Source of the DNA: Mortierella alpina
Taxonomy: Eukaryota; Mortierellomycota; Mortierellomycetes; Mortierellales; Mortierellaceae
Reading direction: 5' to 3'
DNA length: 64,000 nucleotides
Assembly (NCBI GenBank): GCA_029449245.1
Contig: JANATF010000002.1
Span: forward strand, 620,001-684,000
This document shows, one piece after another, positions 44,020 through 56,600 of the stretch; within the stretch, counting starts at the first letter, position 1; each line of letters begins with the position of its first letter. A program made the position numbers and the translations under genes. Under the pieces are notes generated by a model. That model was not told the origin of the DNA, ran no database searches, and saw nothing but the letters and a program-made list of their open reading frames with translations.

Positions 44020-44348
44020 TACAGTGCCCAGACAAAAGTATTCGCGCCCTCCTTTTTGGTCTTCTATATGTTCATCCTCTCATGCCACCACAATTAGGGG
44101 ATGGGAGGTGAGAATTTGTTCTAAGTGAAATCAACACTTTGGCATGGCACCCTGAAAGTAAATGAGCTCTCTCCATTCAGTTTTTGTTCCTGACTTTTTT
44201 TTGTCTAAGCACCCAGTCTCTATTTCTAAGTCCGTTCTCAACCTTGGTATATGTCAAGTGTAATAGAGAGGTGTAAAAAAACGGCTCTCCCATATGATTT
44301 CTTATGTGCAGAAAAAGGAGTCCGCGTATACTTTGTCAGGGCACTGTA
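44020..44348. mobile_element. Tc1/mariner-derived MITE
   Basis: 329 bp beginning TACAGTGCCCAGACAAAAGT, then ATTCGCGCCCTCC. Its right end reads, as reverse complement, TACAGTGCCCTGACAAAGTA and TACGCGGACTCC. The TACAGTG..GACAAAAGTATTCGC pattern is typical of Tc1/mariner ends, and both ends carry TA. No transposase frame lies inside. Confidence 0.8.
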
Positions 44349-44553
44349 CTTCTCTAGTCGCAGACCACTTTCCTTTTTATCAAAGTTCATTGAGTGTATA
44401 GATATCCCGTGGCAGGACACCAATAAAAGAGTCCTGCATCGGCAGACAATAAAACATCAACTCTTTGTCTCCTTGACTTCCCCTACTCCACTCTACGTTT
44501 CAAAAGCCAAGTGCCAGGCAATTGGAGGTGTGCAGTTATAATACACCAAGAGG

Positions 44554-45027
44554 ATGCTAAAGGAGTTTCCAGAAAAGGAGGACAATGTCGACCATGTCGT
44601 AAACGAGCAAGATCCCCATGGATTCGATTCTTGGATCCATGGTTTCGAATGTGGGCTACTTCTTCTTGATCCAGAGCTTGCTGATCAATCCATTGATGGC
44701 GAGCTTCCTGATAGGGACTACGATGGTGAGGCGGAGTTCAAGAAATACTGCAGCGAGCATGTTGTTGTCTCAGCATCGCAAAAGACTCTGTCTATGCTGC
44801 GTGATCCGTTGGAGTGGTGGCGTGCGAATAAGCAGCGATATCCAAGGCACTTTATCGTGGCACGTCGTTTCCTCGCGATCCCTGGCACCTCAGTCCCCTC
44901 AGAGCAGCTCTTCAGCGATGCTGGTAATGTCGTTTCTGTCAAGAGGGGACAACTTGCAGACCACATGGTTTCTAAGCTGGTGTTGACCAAGAAAGCGATG
45001 GACTTCTTGGAGCCAAGCGATCATTGA
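44554..45027 (+). pseudogene. hAT transposase C-terminal fragment (dimerisation domain)
   Basis: An open frame of 157 codons. DPLEWWRANKQRYPRHFIVA, then FLAIPGTSVPSEQLFSDAG, is the hallmark of the hAT C-terminal dimerisation region, followed by LADHMVSKLVLTKKAMDFL. A full hAT transposase is 600-800 aa; the BED finger and the rest of the RNase H-like core are missing upstream, where the Tc1 MITE and unrelated DNA lie. No hAT ends identified. Confidence 0.85.
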
Positions 45028-45477
45028 GGGAGGGTTTTTGGTCATATAAATTTTATAAGTGCTTCTGTGAAAGGAGATGTGAGAGGAGCGCAAAGAGTGC
45101 GAGCATATTATGATATTGAAGTAGACTGATGGGCAGGACTCTACATACAACCATGCAAACCAGGAGGGAGAGGAAGTAAATTACAGGGAAAGAAAAGGAG
45201 AGGCAAGAAGGGAGGGGGAGAGGGAGAGACCAAGAGAGAATGAGAGATGGAGAAGAGGGAGATGTAGAGAGAAATAAAAAGCTGCGACGACCGCTGTTGA
45301 ATGTTTGTGGTCATTTACATCGCGCGCTGTAACACGAGAGAAACATTGCCCTATCATCGGGAGACAATGAAACAACACGCTGTTGACATCAATTCAGGGA
45401 CCGAGAAACAAGCGCACGCATAGCATGTAGCCGGCTAAAAACCGACTCGACTGCTCTCGGGGATCGTAGTTATCAAA

Positions 45478-45501
45478 CCCCCCCCCCCCCCCCCCCCCCC
45501 C
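45478..45501. repeat. poly-C run (24 bases)
   Basis: Uninterrupted C from 45478 to 45501, in non-coding DNA downstream of a purine-rich GA stretch (about 45190-45275). The length may be inexact for sequencing reasons. Confidence 0.8.
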
Positions 45502-46032
45502 GACTTGACTGGTATCGCCACTCATTCGCAACGTTGTCCTTGAAATGAACCTCAGGGCATTGACCGTCTCGACATGTAACTTTTTGTGCGAATGCATAAT
45601 AGCGCATAGTAGCGCGTAATGCTGTGCCTTGCCAAGATGGAGATTCACTCCAACAACATTAACGGCTTTATCCTCCTATCCTATCTACCTTAGGAGCCTC
45701 AGAGAAACACAACAATGAGCAAGAAGAGCTATTTTGCGTTTTGAAGAGCTAGCCAGGAGCTGGAAAAAACTTGGTATAATAGGTTCAAAGCGAGTATGCA
45801 GACCTACAGCATGTACCGTGAGGGTCTTGAGCTTGATCCACTTCACGACGGCAACAGCAGATTAAAGTTGAGCCCTTAAGTTTTGTCGATCCTTTTTTTG
45901 AGGTCCAAGCTCAACTTTTCATCCTGCTCTCTTTCACCCACCCCTCTTCACCCACCTCCTTTGCCACCAATCTACAATCACTGTGAGCATCCCCCTCCCT
46001 ACTTTCTTTCAATCCTCTGACCTCAGGTCGCC

Positions 46033-49000
46033 ATGGAGAGTCCAAGGAAGCGCCCAAGAACGAGACTTACGTCCCGCACTTCCGCCACTTCGATCCCGCC
46101 CCCAACAGAGCCGCCCCCGGTCTCGCCTCCTGAACCCGGACCCGAATCTGCAGCAGCCAGCACATCCCAGCCCCTGCCCAGCTCCAGAGAAGGGTTGCGA
46201 GACTTCTTGGTTGTCTCTGTGAACGATGACGACAGGTGGATGGATTCCGCGCCCACGGTCAAGCCCGGCGATGAAGAGTTGTCGGGGCGCTTAATAACAG
46301 CATATCGTCAGTCGCTGAACTCCACATTTAACGAAAATCTCAAGCTAACTCTCCGGCACTTGCTCCAATTTGGCATCATCGTTGAATGCGCTACGAAGCT
46401 ACCTACCACTGCCAACACCACCGCCACCACTACCGCCACCAACATTGCTCATTACATCGCACAGACATTGCTTAATCATACGTCCGGCGCCGATGCATAT
46501 CGCTTCACCTTACAACTTGCAGCAAGCAAGAGCTTAACTATTCCCAATCGCAGTCGTTACATTTTATTTTACTTGTCAGTACGACTGCGGATCAATATCA
46601 TACTCTTCTCAACGAGGGCGAAGCCTCACCTGTACGACGTAGGGGATGCACAAGCAACGATCGCGTTTCTGGAAAAAACCGACTCGTACTATGGTACAAG
46701 CGAGTTCCTAGTTCTAGGAGCAGCGAGGACCGCGCCCGCCCATGACTTAATAGGAGCCGACGTATCAGCGCCTGGGCCAACAGTATACGCATACCCATCT
46801 GCTACCACCAGGACCCAGTTTCGAACCCGCCACCAGTATGAGATCACGGTTCAAGACTGCAGAGCTGCTATTGAATACGCCAGGTAAGGAATATGACTAG
46901 CATACAGAGGCTTTCTTTCAACTCAGCGGCTCGATTGACAAGTTTCTTTCTCATATTCGTTAAAAATATTAGCCCCATCCGGCTCTCTCAGATCCTTCAA
47001 GCCGCGGCCGAAAAGCTTGTTAAAAGACGCGAGCCGCCGAAGGGCCTCTCCCTGGAGCAGCATTGGGTTGAGGTGCGCCAGGCATTGTATCAAGAGGAGG
47101 TCTCTCGACAAAGGTTGCCCAGACATACCACGGAGATCGCAGTCATGCGTATACGAGATCTTCATAAGCTGGATGACACCTTCACCGCTCAAAGTATGCA
47201 TGCCATTCAATGCAAAGATATAGCCCTCAACATTGGCATTTACCAAGAAATTGTCTCCAGCAGATTCACTAGTCTTTGGGAAATTGCACTCGCGAAGGCT
47301 CAGCAAGAGGCGCAAAAGACAAAAGGCAAACAGAAGAAAACCGAGTCGACTGGCAAGGACGGTGGACCCTCAACGAGCAAAAAGGTCGACGCAGCTGAGG
47401 ACGGCGAGAACAGTGACGAAGAGGACGATAATGAGTTCGACAAGGAGAAAGAGCGTATCAGGACGTGTACGATAACGTTCAGGAACATACTTCGGGGGGA
47501 CCTTGCACATCTACAGCAAGAGATCCTGGAGGCCTTTCAAGTGACTCAATGCGAGGTAACGGACGACATGTCAGAGCTGTCTGTGCTGGTACAAAAAACA
47601 GTTTTGTCTGTAAGTGATCATAATATGTGTACGTATACTCCATAGCATTGAGCACCTTCACATCACACTAACGACTGGGTTGTTTTTCGCCAAAATAGAT
47701 CGCTGGAGGAGCTGTGTATGAAGGTCGATGGCAGGCGGACCCAAAGGACCCCAGGATCTTGGATGTACGGGATCTTTTGCCTGACAAGTTCCCATCACGA
47801 GCTGAGCATGTAGACCCAGTGCTGCATGTAGCAAGGATCCCGGATGGCCTTCAAGATGCCATAGAGCGAGCACTGGATAAAAAGGAGTGCACCCCTGAAG
47901 ATACTGATCTCGCCATGATACAGTCCCAGGGGTTTTTACAGCATCTGCACGCCAGCTTTCTCGGCAACCGTGGCACATACTCGGCCAGCAGAGACCGCCA
48001 TCCAATTTGGGAGTGTCTTGTGCAAGTGGTCGCCACTTCGGACCAGCCAAAGGCCCCGCGTGGTCTTTCCTTAACCATCACTGAAGCACTGCGGGAATTC
48101 TGCACGGCTTTCTGCAACTTGTGGGAAGGCAGTATCTACTCCAAGATGCTCGACTACGCCCTAAGAATTCTTCTCAGAGTGCATCTGGCCCCGCAGAGAG
48201 AGGAGAGGACAAGAGAGACCAAGAAGAAGATGGCAGAAAAAAGAGAGGCGCAAACGAAAAAGTTGGAGAATGGGGGCAAGACCGCAAGAGCCCGCTGGAA
48301 AAACAAAGTCAAGCTGCTCCTCGATCAACTCAGTGACTTGATGGAGAGTGAGGACATGGACCTGCTTCGCAGAAGAGTACCGATTCTCATTGGTTTGCTC
48401 GAGGATCTGACTACCAGGCAGCCGGTCCAGGTAGTTCAAACACACCTGCCCCCACTAGCGAGCAAGTTGGATCAAGATGACGAGGACTCAGATTCGGGAG
48501 ACGACGACGACGATAATGACTCCGTTGTAGGGGTTGCAGTAGGAGCACAACCTGTCGGCGTGAAAGGTATGGTCACGAATAATGTAGACTTTGTGACTTA
48601 CAGATGAGAGGACTAACTTCTTATTGCTTCTTAATATAGACAAGAATGCTCCTAAGGAGCCATCTCGCGCAAGACTACGATCTCTACAGAGCGTCTTGAG
48701 AGTCCTCCTGGAATCGAACAGTATTCATGGCCAAGTCAATCGAGCATGGGTCCACAAGACAGCGCACAAGGACAGTGATTTCACAGACAAAGAGTGTGAT
48801 GTGGTGGCGCATATAGCTAATGTATTGAGGCCATACATTCCTAGGCGGAGGCCTGGCACAGACGGCGACAAGTCTAGGGCATCACTTGGTCATGTTTGTT
48901 TGAGGGCTCCGTTGGTCCTTATAGCCAACACGATCCTTCAAATGACCGGTTATGTCGACTTCACCCGAAAAATCTCGCCGCAGATCTCGATTGGCAAGCC

Positions 49001-51289
49001 GCACGCACTCTCCATTGGAGCCTCGGGGATGTATGAGGTCCTTTGCAGTGAAAGGGGCGGCTTCAGCATCGAGGACATCCGTGGCAACCAAATAACAAGC
49101 CGCCCGGTCTCTATGGATCTTGAGATGAAAAACCGGATCTTTGGATCATTTTTTGATTTGAGCAAGATCGAGAGTGTGTGCAAGCACCACGGCCTACAAT
49201 TTCGACAAAGGTATGACACGTTACTTCTGCCTTGACCTCTTTTTTTCTAGGCGAAGCGAGAAAAGTCAGCGACTAACTTACTCCCAACAGATTGACGTTC
49301 TTGGACAAGCATACCGTGCGGCTGATCGGCACCGTCGAGGCCCATGGTCCAAACAGGAAGGGATTCCCTGTTGTCAGTCACCTAATGGAACGCAAGAACA
49401 ACAAAGGACATCGGACCGCCGTCAACCATTGGACTCGAGAACTAGCAGCGTTGGATATGACCTCTACTGAGGTGGCAGCAGCCGCAACTCACTATTCCGC
49501 GGAAAAGAAGGCTCATGAACCAAAGTTAAGAAAGGCCAAGGAAGAGCTCGCCGTACTCACCACGCATCAAACCAAAGCCCGTCGAATCTTTAACACCAAC
49601 AAGAACAGCAAGGATGCCTACCAGCAATTGCAGGAAACACGACAAGCAACACGCGAGATGAGAAGAAGGGCGGTACCGCTTATGAAGGAGCAGGCTAGAT
49701 TGAATCAGCAGTCGTACCTTTGGAATAAACTCGACAAAGCTGCAAAGCCGAGTCAGGATACCAGCATCAGCACCACCAGCGCGCCAAAAATCACCACATT
49801 CACCTGGGAGAATTTTGCCATGGAAGACGATGTACCCCACACCAACATCGACCCTCTTCTAGAAAACCATCAGGGGGAGGACAGGCAGGTGGTGTTCTCG
49901 GGCACCGACTATGGATTGGTAAAGATGAGCCGGACTGTACCCGTCTCGAAGACCAGACTGGCAGAACACCAGAATTATTTTGGTGTGCTCGCAGGTACGC
50001 TAATCTTTCACAAGCTTGCGCATGTTGCTGTACGTCTGGAAGAAATATGCCACTGTCTAATACATTTTTATTCCATCTGGTGGTTGTATTTCATAGAACC
50101 CGCAGTTGAACGACCCGCTCATATTCGACCCGTACCAGAGTGCTATACCATCACAGCCCAGCAAGTGAATTCAATAACTCATTCGACCAAGACAGCCGCT
50201 AAGCGTACCAGGCGCCTTTCTCGGGCCGGGCAACAAGTTAGGGATGCCATGAAAAGCATGAACAATCCCCAAAACTCTCTAACCAGGGCCCTTACCCATG
50301 AAGCAGTCGACAGGGCATCCCTTGCAAGGAGAGAGGTTCGGGATACAATAAGACACTTTGAAATAGCGGGAACGAAGGACGCAAGGACACAGAGGCTGCG
50401 AACAATACGAACGTGGAACAAGTTAGGAGCTGCAGAGCGACGTTTCGTACGAGATTGTGTGAATGAAGACCGCAGTAAGTAAAATGAATCATCTCTGACA
50501 TCTCTTGGTATCTAGATTAAGAGTTACTAATGTCGTATTTTACGTCGGATAGCTGCCTCTCCACTGCTCAATACAGAAGTGTGCTCCACTGATGGCTTCT
50601 GTGCCTCCTGCAAGTGCCACCATGTGGCGAACAGACCCGAAAGGATGTATCAGCACATCCAGCATTGTCCGAAGTCTACACCTCTTGTGCTTCCGATAAT
50701 GTTCACAGGAGATGCGGGGACTTGTGTGGGGTCACGTTTAAAGGGACACCAACGACGCGGCGGTCGAAAGCTCAGGATCGAGCATATGGCCAATGTTCCC
50801 GTGATCTTGGTAGATGAATTTAACACATCAAGGGTTTGTTGCTACTGCAGCGAACTGGTAGAGCAGGCGAAGGGCCGGAGACTCGTTGATGGAAAAGAAC
50901 GAATGGTCAAGATACATGGCAGCCTAGAGTGCAAGAATGAGGGCTGCCCGTCGTTCCGGGCTGGGTACACCCAGAAACCGAGGGACCCCCATTCAGGATT
51001 GGCCATAGCGATCGCTGGGGGTTCTTCGGTCACCAGTCCCAGGCGACGTCCAGCGCCGTTTGCCCGCACCAAGGCAGCACCACCACCGGCCTTATCAGCA
51101 ACCAACAACCCCAGATCCTCGGACTGGTTGACAAACACTCCCCCGACATCGATGAAGGACTTGTCCGCAGATGCCACGGAGGACTCCTCGCAGAGCGGGG
51201 ACTTATGTAAGTATCGACTAATGCATTTGGAGCTGAGCTGCCTTTGAAATCACGTACAATAGACTAATGAGCGACTATGCTTTGTAGGA
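46033..51289 (+). CDS. Fanzor-type (eukaryotic TnpB-like) RNA-guided nuclease relative, large form 2
   Basis: Exon model: 46033-46883, 46973-47609, 47699-48566, 48640-49210, 49291-49994, 50097-50474, 50553-51206, 51288-51289 (splits the TGA). The sum is 4,665 nt, or 1,554 aa, and all introns are GT-AG. RuvC-I is FSGTDYGLVKMSRTVP (Asp about 1182). Before the zinc ribbon comes FTGDAGTCVGSRLKGHQRRG, then ILVDEFNTSRVCCYC. The ribbon cysteines are about 1432/1435 and 1463/1468. RuvC-III is KPRDPHSGLAIAI (Asp about 1481; His where Fanzor/TnpB usually has Asn). It is collinear with the 14617 gene: the N-terminal ILFSTRAKPHLY, the central LRAPLVLIANTIL and the conserved exon joins match. A Pro/Arg-rich head and an acidic stretch (about 770-780) are present. 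Nuclear RNA-guided DNA cleavage is known for Fanzors; here it is inferred. It ends 27 bp from the convergent protease gene. Confidence 0.82.
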
Positions 51290-51316
51290 CAATAATGTAT
51301 CGAGCTGTTTTGAGCT

Positions 51317-52111
51317 TTACAATCGGCAGCCATGGGGATCCCTAGAAAGAACGCAAAATATCCATCTTCGCTTGACTCTACTAAATGGTGCCATCATCTC
51401 GTCAGCAACAACAAGTCCAACCAGCTTCACAGCACCACCATGGTGCATGACGACACCCGATCCAGAGTCTCCTGGTTGAATACGTGCTTGTGGGAACATG
51501 CCGGTGTCCATTACCAGCAGCCTGTCCGGTGAAAAGTTGCAAGTTTCGCCACACGCCCTCAAATTGAACGTTGCTGCCCTAATAAACTGTTCGACACTTG
51601 CGCCTGCTTGAGGGATGCCTAAACATGCTGCGTGAAATCGGTGCTGGTCCAGTGATTCATCGCTTAGGTCGTGCGCGTAGAGTCGCAAGGGGCGAAAATG
51701 CTTTGGGACGTCTTTCGATAGCATGACAATCGCAATATCATTCACTAGACTCGCAGGTCGCTCGAAACTGTCCGGGATATAGATGGCGCTCATATTATAT
51801 CCTGGCTCCTGAACCTCAAATTGTTTTGTGTCGACGTTGTATTGCGTCAGGTACACCCTGTGGTATTCCTGGACAGTTGTCCCTTTGAAGCAATGGCCCG
51901 CCGTCAAGACCTTGTTTGGTGCAATAAGGGTGCCGGTGCATCGGCCGGTCCTGTTTCTCGTGTAATCGTCCACATAATCGCCAATGACCCTCACAGCATG
52001 CGAGTACGTGGCCATGTTGTAGGTGTTGTTGTCGAACTTGAACAAGCCACCCTCAAGGGAGAACACCGTCTCGACGAGGAGAAGGGCGAGCATGATGAAC
52101 ACAATCCTCAT
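51317..52111 (-). CDS. secreted trypsin-like (S1) serine protease
   Basis: Single exon, 264 aa. Residues 1-18 are a signal peptide (MRIVFIMLALLLVETVFS). The catalytic triad is visible: TAGHC (His), VNDIAIVML (Asp) and QPGDSGSGVV (Ser), in the right order and spacing for chymotrypsin-fold proteases. CTGTLIAPNKVLTAGHC and the short length resemble the V8/Glu-specific-like extracellular branch. No long pro-region. Four N-glycosylation motifs lie in the first 120 residues. The last ~15 residues (RRWIFCVLSRDPHGCRL) look unlike the family end, so an intron near 51360 or a mutated terminus is possible. It converges on the Fanzor-type gene. Confidence 0.85.
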   Translation of the reverse strand: MRIVFIMLALLLVETVFSLEGGLFKFDNNTYNMATYSHAVRVIGDYVDDYTRNRTGRCTGTLIAPNKVLTAGHCFKGTTVQEYHRVYLTQYNVDTKQFEVQEPGYNMSAIYIPDSFERPASLVNDIAIVMLSKDVPKHFRPLRLYAHDLSDESLDQHRFHAACLGIPQAGASVEQFIRAATFNLRACGETCNFSPDRLLVMDTGMFPQARIQPGDSGSGVVMHHGGAVKLVGLVVADEMMAPFSRVKRRWIFCVLSRDPHGCRL

Positions 52112-53387
52112 GGTGATGGAATGCCGAAGCGCTTGGCAATCGGAAAGTGCACGGCGGTGGTATTCAGGAGGGGTAATGAGGCAACTCAGGAAAGCGGCTG
52201 TCGGACTAGGTCGAGTTACTATAGCTCCTTGCGGCGGCTGGTTTCGGTGTTGGATCTTGGCTGCGTAGATCCGGTTTTACCAATGGCCGATTCTTGAGCA
52301 CAGGGACCTGGAATCGCGCGTTCAATGTTGTCGAGGACCAAATGAGATGTTGGTAAGGTACGGCCGCTTCTCAACTCGGTGTCGTTCTTTGGCAATAGGA
52401 GAGTGAGATAGAGAGTGAGAGAGATTTATGGCGAGTTGGGATGAGGTGGGAAAACCCCCGACAGTCTTGCCCTGTCTATTCTTGCTCATTGCTCATGCAC
52501 TTGTTCGTTCCCATGCACCTCTCACTACTTTCAAGCTCCGAGATATGCTCATCCACAACTTCACCTTCTGGCTCGGCTACCTCCCTCCATCAGGAAATGC
52601 GGGCAGGGGCGATGTCTGCGGCCAAAGTTCAGTGCTTCAAACAAGGTAGCGAGCAGCGGGCTAGGAAAAAGCGTAGCATGTTTGTAGTCTCGGTTATGAT
52701 CAGACTTTAGATAGTATACGTACTAGGACGCATGGCGGGCGTTCGACCTGTCATCGATCAGCGGCGGCCTACATACAGTAGCCAAGAGTCCTTCAACGGC
52801 TACAGAATTACAAAAAAAAATCGGAAACATAAACGGAAATCTGACGAGATGAACAGCCAGGCTGCTTCAGGGGAACCCATGCAGGATGAAAGAATATACT
52901 ACTGCTCCGCACTTCTGTCCATCTGTGGACGTATCTGTGAACTGGACTGCATGGAAGGCTGAGCCCATTGAGACTGCAAAATTAGGGTAGACTATACGCC
53001 TTCATTGAGTAGTCGTCGCATAGCCTGTCAAGGATTCTAATGGTTGTAATGCACTTAAGGGATGAAGTAAGGTAGTCTCTTAGTGCGAGCCGAGGATGTC
53101 CGGGCGGACGAATGGCTGAGGATATTGTTTTCGACGGTGGCCCTATTGTTCGCTCTTATAAGCGCATAATCCTAAATACTGAAGCACCTCCAGTCCCATG
53201 AATCAATAGTACCTTGGAGGGGAGAACGAAGTTACATAAGCAAGGGCGGCAAGCTACACATGCCTGGCTTCAACCATGAGCACATTGCGACGACCGCATC
53301 TGAAGTTGTGATAGATTTATCAGTAGCCACTGGCGGGCGCGCGTATTTGAGGTAAGGATGCATCCAAGATGTATCTTATTAACACGC
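52112..53387. other. intergenic, no gene recognised
   Basis: The promoter of the S1 protease (minus) should lie just right of 52111. Frames of 65-90 codons here (for example 52732-52962) show no domain and no coding-like splice structure. Confidence 0.4.
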
Positions 53388-53651
<264 letters not shown>

Positions 53652-53681
53652 CCCTCTACCAAATCGCTACCGTTACACAGT

Positions 53682-56600
53682 ATGGGGGTCGACGGAGTGT
53701 TTCGCTATTTGGAGAGCAAAGGGATTTCCGGAGAGAGCGTGGAGGTACAAGATATCGAATCTACCATCCACATCGACATCCTATCGCTCCTGAGAGCCTA
53801 CATCAGCTCCACAAGACGGTCCATTTTGCTTGGTATTCGGCGTAAGGACGCTCGCAGTCGCAACAGCCCCGAACGGTCCGAGGACGATATTCAGAAGGAG
53901 TGCTCGCTTCAGCTATCCAGATGTGTCAGCGCCAAGCTGAAGCAGCTGGGCTTTCGTCCCGGTCATGCGGTACTGCATTTTGACGGCGGCCCAAGCATCC
54001 AAAAGACGAAGGCCAGGGACAAGCGTGCGGAAAAGACTGAGCAACAGACAAAGACGGTTCAACTGCAGGTCCTTCGGACTATGCTAACCATCCACCTGCC
54101 GCCTCGACCTCGCCATGTGACTTTACCGAGCAATGCACTCGCAATCACGCCACCACCTTCCCGAGACCCACCGAGCGATCCTGAGGATCTAGCCCCAATC
54201 CTGAATCGAGCTCGAAAGGAAAAGGTGATGCGGAACGCTGAGCGTTCCATGAGATCGTATCGAACGGCAGCTGTCATGGGGAAAGGATTCTTGGGAAGTC
54301 TCATGGAGGATCTCTCGACCGAATGGGAAGTCCACCAATGTCCTGGAGAGGCTGACGTCTGCATACCCAGCACAGGCTGCGACGTTGTAGCTACAAGCGA
54401 TTCCGATTTCTTGTTCCATGGCGTTGACACGGTCCTCCGGCAAGACCCAAAAAATCGCACCAAATTCCTCTGCTACAACATGGACGACATCCTGTTCGAG
54501 TTGCACATGACATGGCCAATGTGGAGAGTGGCTGCAGTAGTATCAAATAATGATTACTCGGAGCACGTCCGTGGTCAGGGGTTTTCAACCAATGTCGACG
54601 TCGTGCAGAATATCCGCGGCGCAGGCAAAAAATCGGAGGAGGCAATTCTTGCGAACTACTGTAGCACGGTGTCTAGAGCTCGTGGCATACAAAATCTCAC
54701 CCCTCAGCGATATCAGCACGCTGTCAGTATTTTCATTCGACTCGAGGAGGACATTCAAGAGACATCTGCCACCACAAGCAGACTGGATCAGGAACTTGCT
54801 GATATGATACTGGACGTCGAGACCTTCAAGCGGTTACATCGGATGCAGTCTGCCTCAAGTCAACAGGTAATAATATTAATTTTAATGACTCAAAGCGAGG
54901 CTCCCGGGTAATGGGTCTGCGATTGGTTTTTCAATCACTTACACAATCATCTGTCACCGTTATAGGCACCAAACCCTGCTGGAGAGGTCACAAAAGCGAC
55001 CAGACGGCCCCATGAGAACTACATGAGCTCCAACAAGCTAAAGATCACAATGTACAGTATGCCAGAGGCGGGAGCTGTGCAGGACCAGGGAACAAGTGCG
55101 TCAGCGGTCCCAAAGAAGAAGAAGACCAAGAAGAGGAGTACCAAACGAAAACGAAAGACTCTCTACAACCCGTCCTCGAGGAGAGCTAGGCAAGATACAT
55201 CGGACTCGACGACCGGCAGGATTAGGATGTTACGACCGTCAACCATAGTTGATCAAGTCTTGTCCAATGCGTACTCCACCATCTCTCTTGACTGCGGCAC
55301 ATTGGGCGCTCAGGTCAGGGCTGGTCTCCGCCACAATGGGGTCGGTGACGAGGCGGAACGCGATGAACTTGCCAAAACGGTCGTGTCTTTGATCCGGGAG
55401 CTGGTCTACGTTGGCAATGAGGCTATGAGATGCGCGCAACAAGCCCTTGCCTGTTATTTTGCGGAGGTAATCGCCGCCCATCCCACCCTATCACCTGCGG
55501 ATGTAAAGGCGAGGCGGGAAAAGTTCAGTGAGTTCTCGGGGTTCCGGAACAACACCTTCTTTACAAACCTTCTACAGGACGTCTTTTGTTGGCATGATCA
55601 GCGACATGTACGACCAGGTAGACCTCGAAATGACACCTCTGCCAACAGCTGCGTCAAGAAGATTCTCGAGGCATACGGACGCGCCTTGGATCGCGCTAGC
55701 AAGACTGTTCCCTATCTCAAACGCCGTCTCAGCCAAGGGCTGACTCGTTTTCTCCAGCAGTGCGGCGTTCGCTTGGCCGACCAGTTCCAATGTCATTTCC
55801 TGAAACACACTGCGGAGCTTGTGCAACGGCTCAAAGTTGAAACCCCGCAATGGGTATCGGGAGAAGGCCGGGCGATCATTCGCACCATCGACATTAAGAA
55901 AGGCACGTCAAGCGTACATGACCAGCTCTCCTTATTTTGGATTTTGAATTCACATCTGCCTGCTTCCAAACAGATGACGTTTTTGCCAGAGTCTGGAGTC
56001 GCCGACTCTTTTGTGCACATAACCGAGAGGCACTTGATCGAGGCTCTCTATGCCAATCCGAGCATGCCACTGGACTTTGGAGAAAAAATGGAGGACGCCA
56101 TGAACCACCTCACGGACCACCCTGGAGACCTCACGTACCGATTATTTTTCAGTCCACGACTCAAGTATCTCAGCAGCACTGTCCTCATGAGTCCTGACGA
56201 AGACTGTGCAGCTACAGCCGGTAAAGCGCTCTTAAGTCTGGGAGACGCGGACCAGAGGCGTTACCAAGCCATGGCGCTCGAACTTGAAAACCCTACCCGG
56301 CATGTCGAATCAAGAGCGCTATTCAAGGCTTTTTTGAGCGAACATCTTCAAACCGCCAGTGAAAACAAAGAGTCGCTGGATCAAGGAGAGAACACCAGCA
56401 AATACGCCTTAACAGGCACAATTTGTACAAATGGGCATGAGCTGCAGGTGGTAGCATACGGTCTCACCAAGGAAAAGCCCCCTTCGACTCCGCCTCCGAA
56501 CACTACTCGAGCCAAGCCAGCGGACGCACGCGCAATCTTCACCTCCCAGGAGACCATCGAGGATCTGTTGCCGGACCCAGATTATGTGATTGTTGGGATT

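Noticed and set aside
45190-45275. Purine-rich GA stretch as a polypurine tract of a retroelement
   Set aside because: No LTR follows and no retroelement genes lie nearby.
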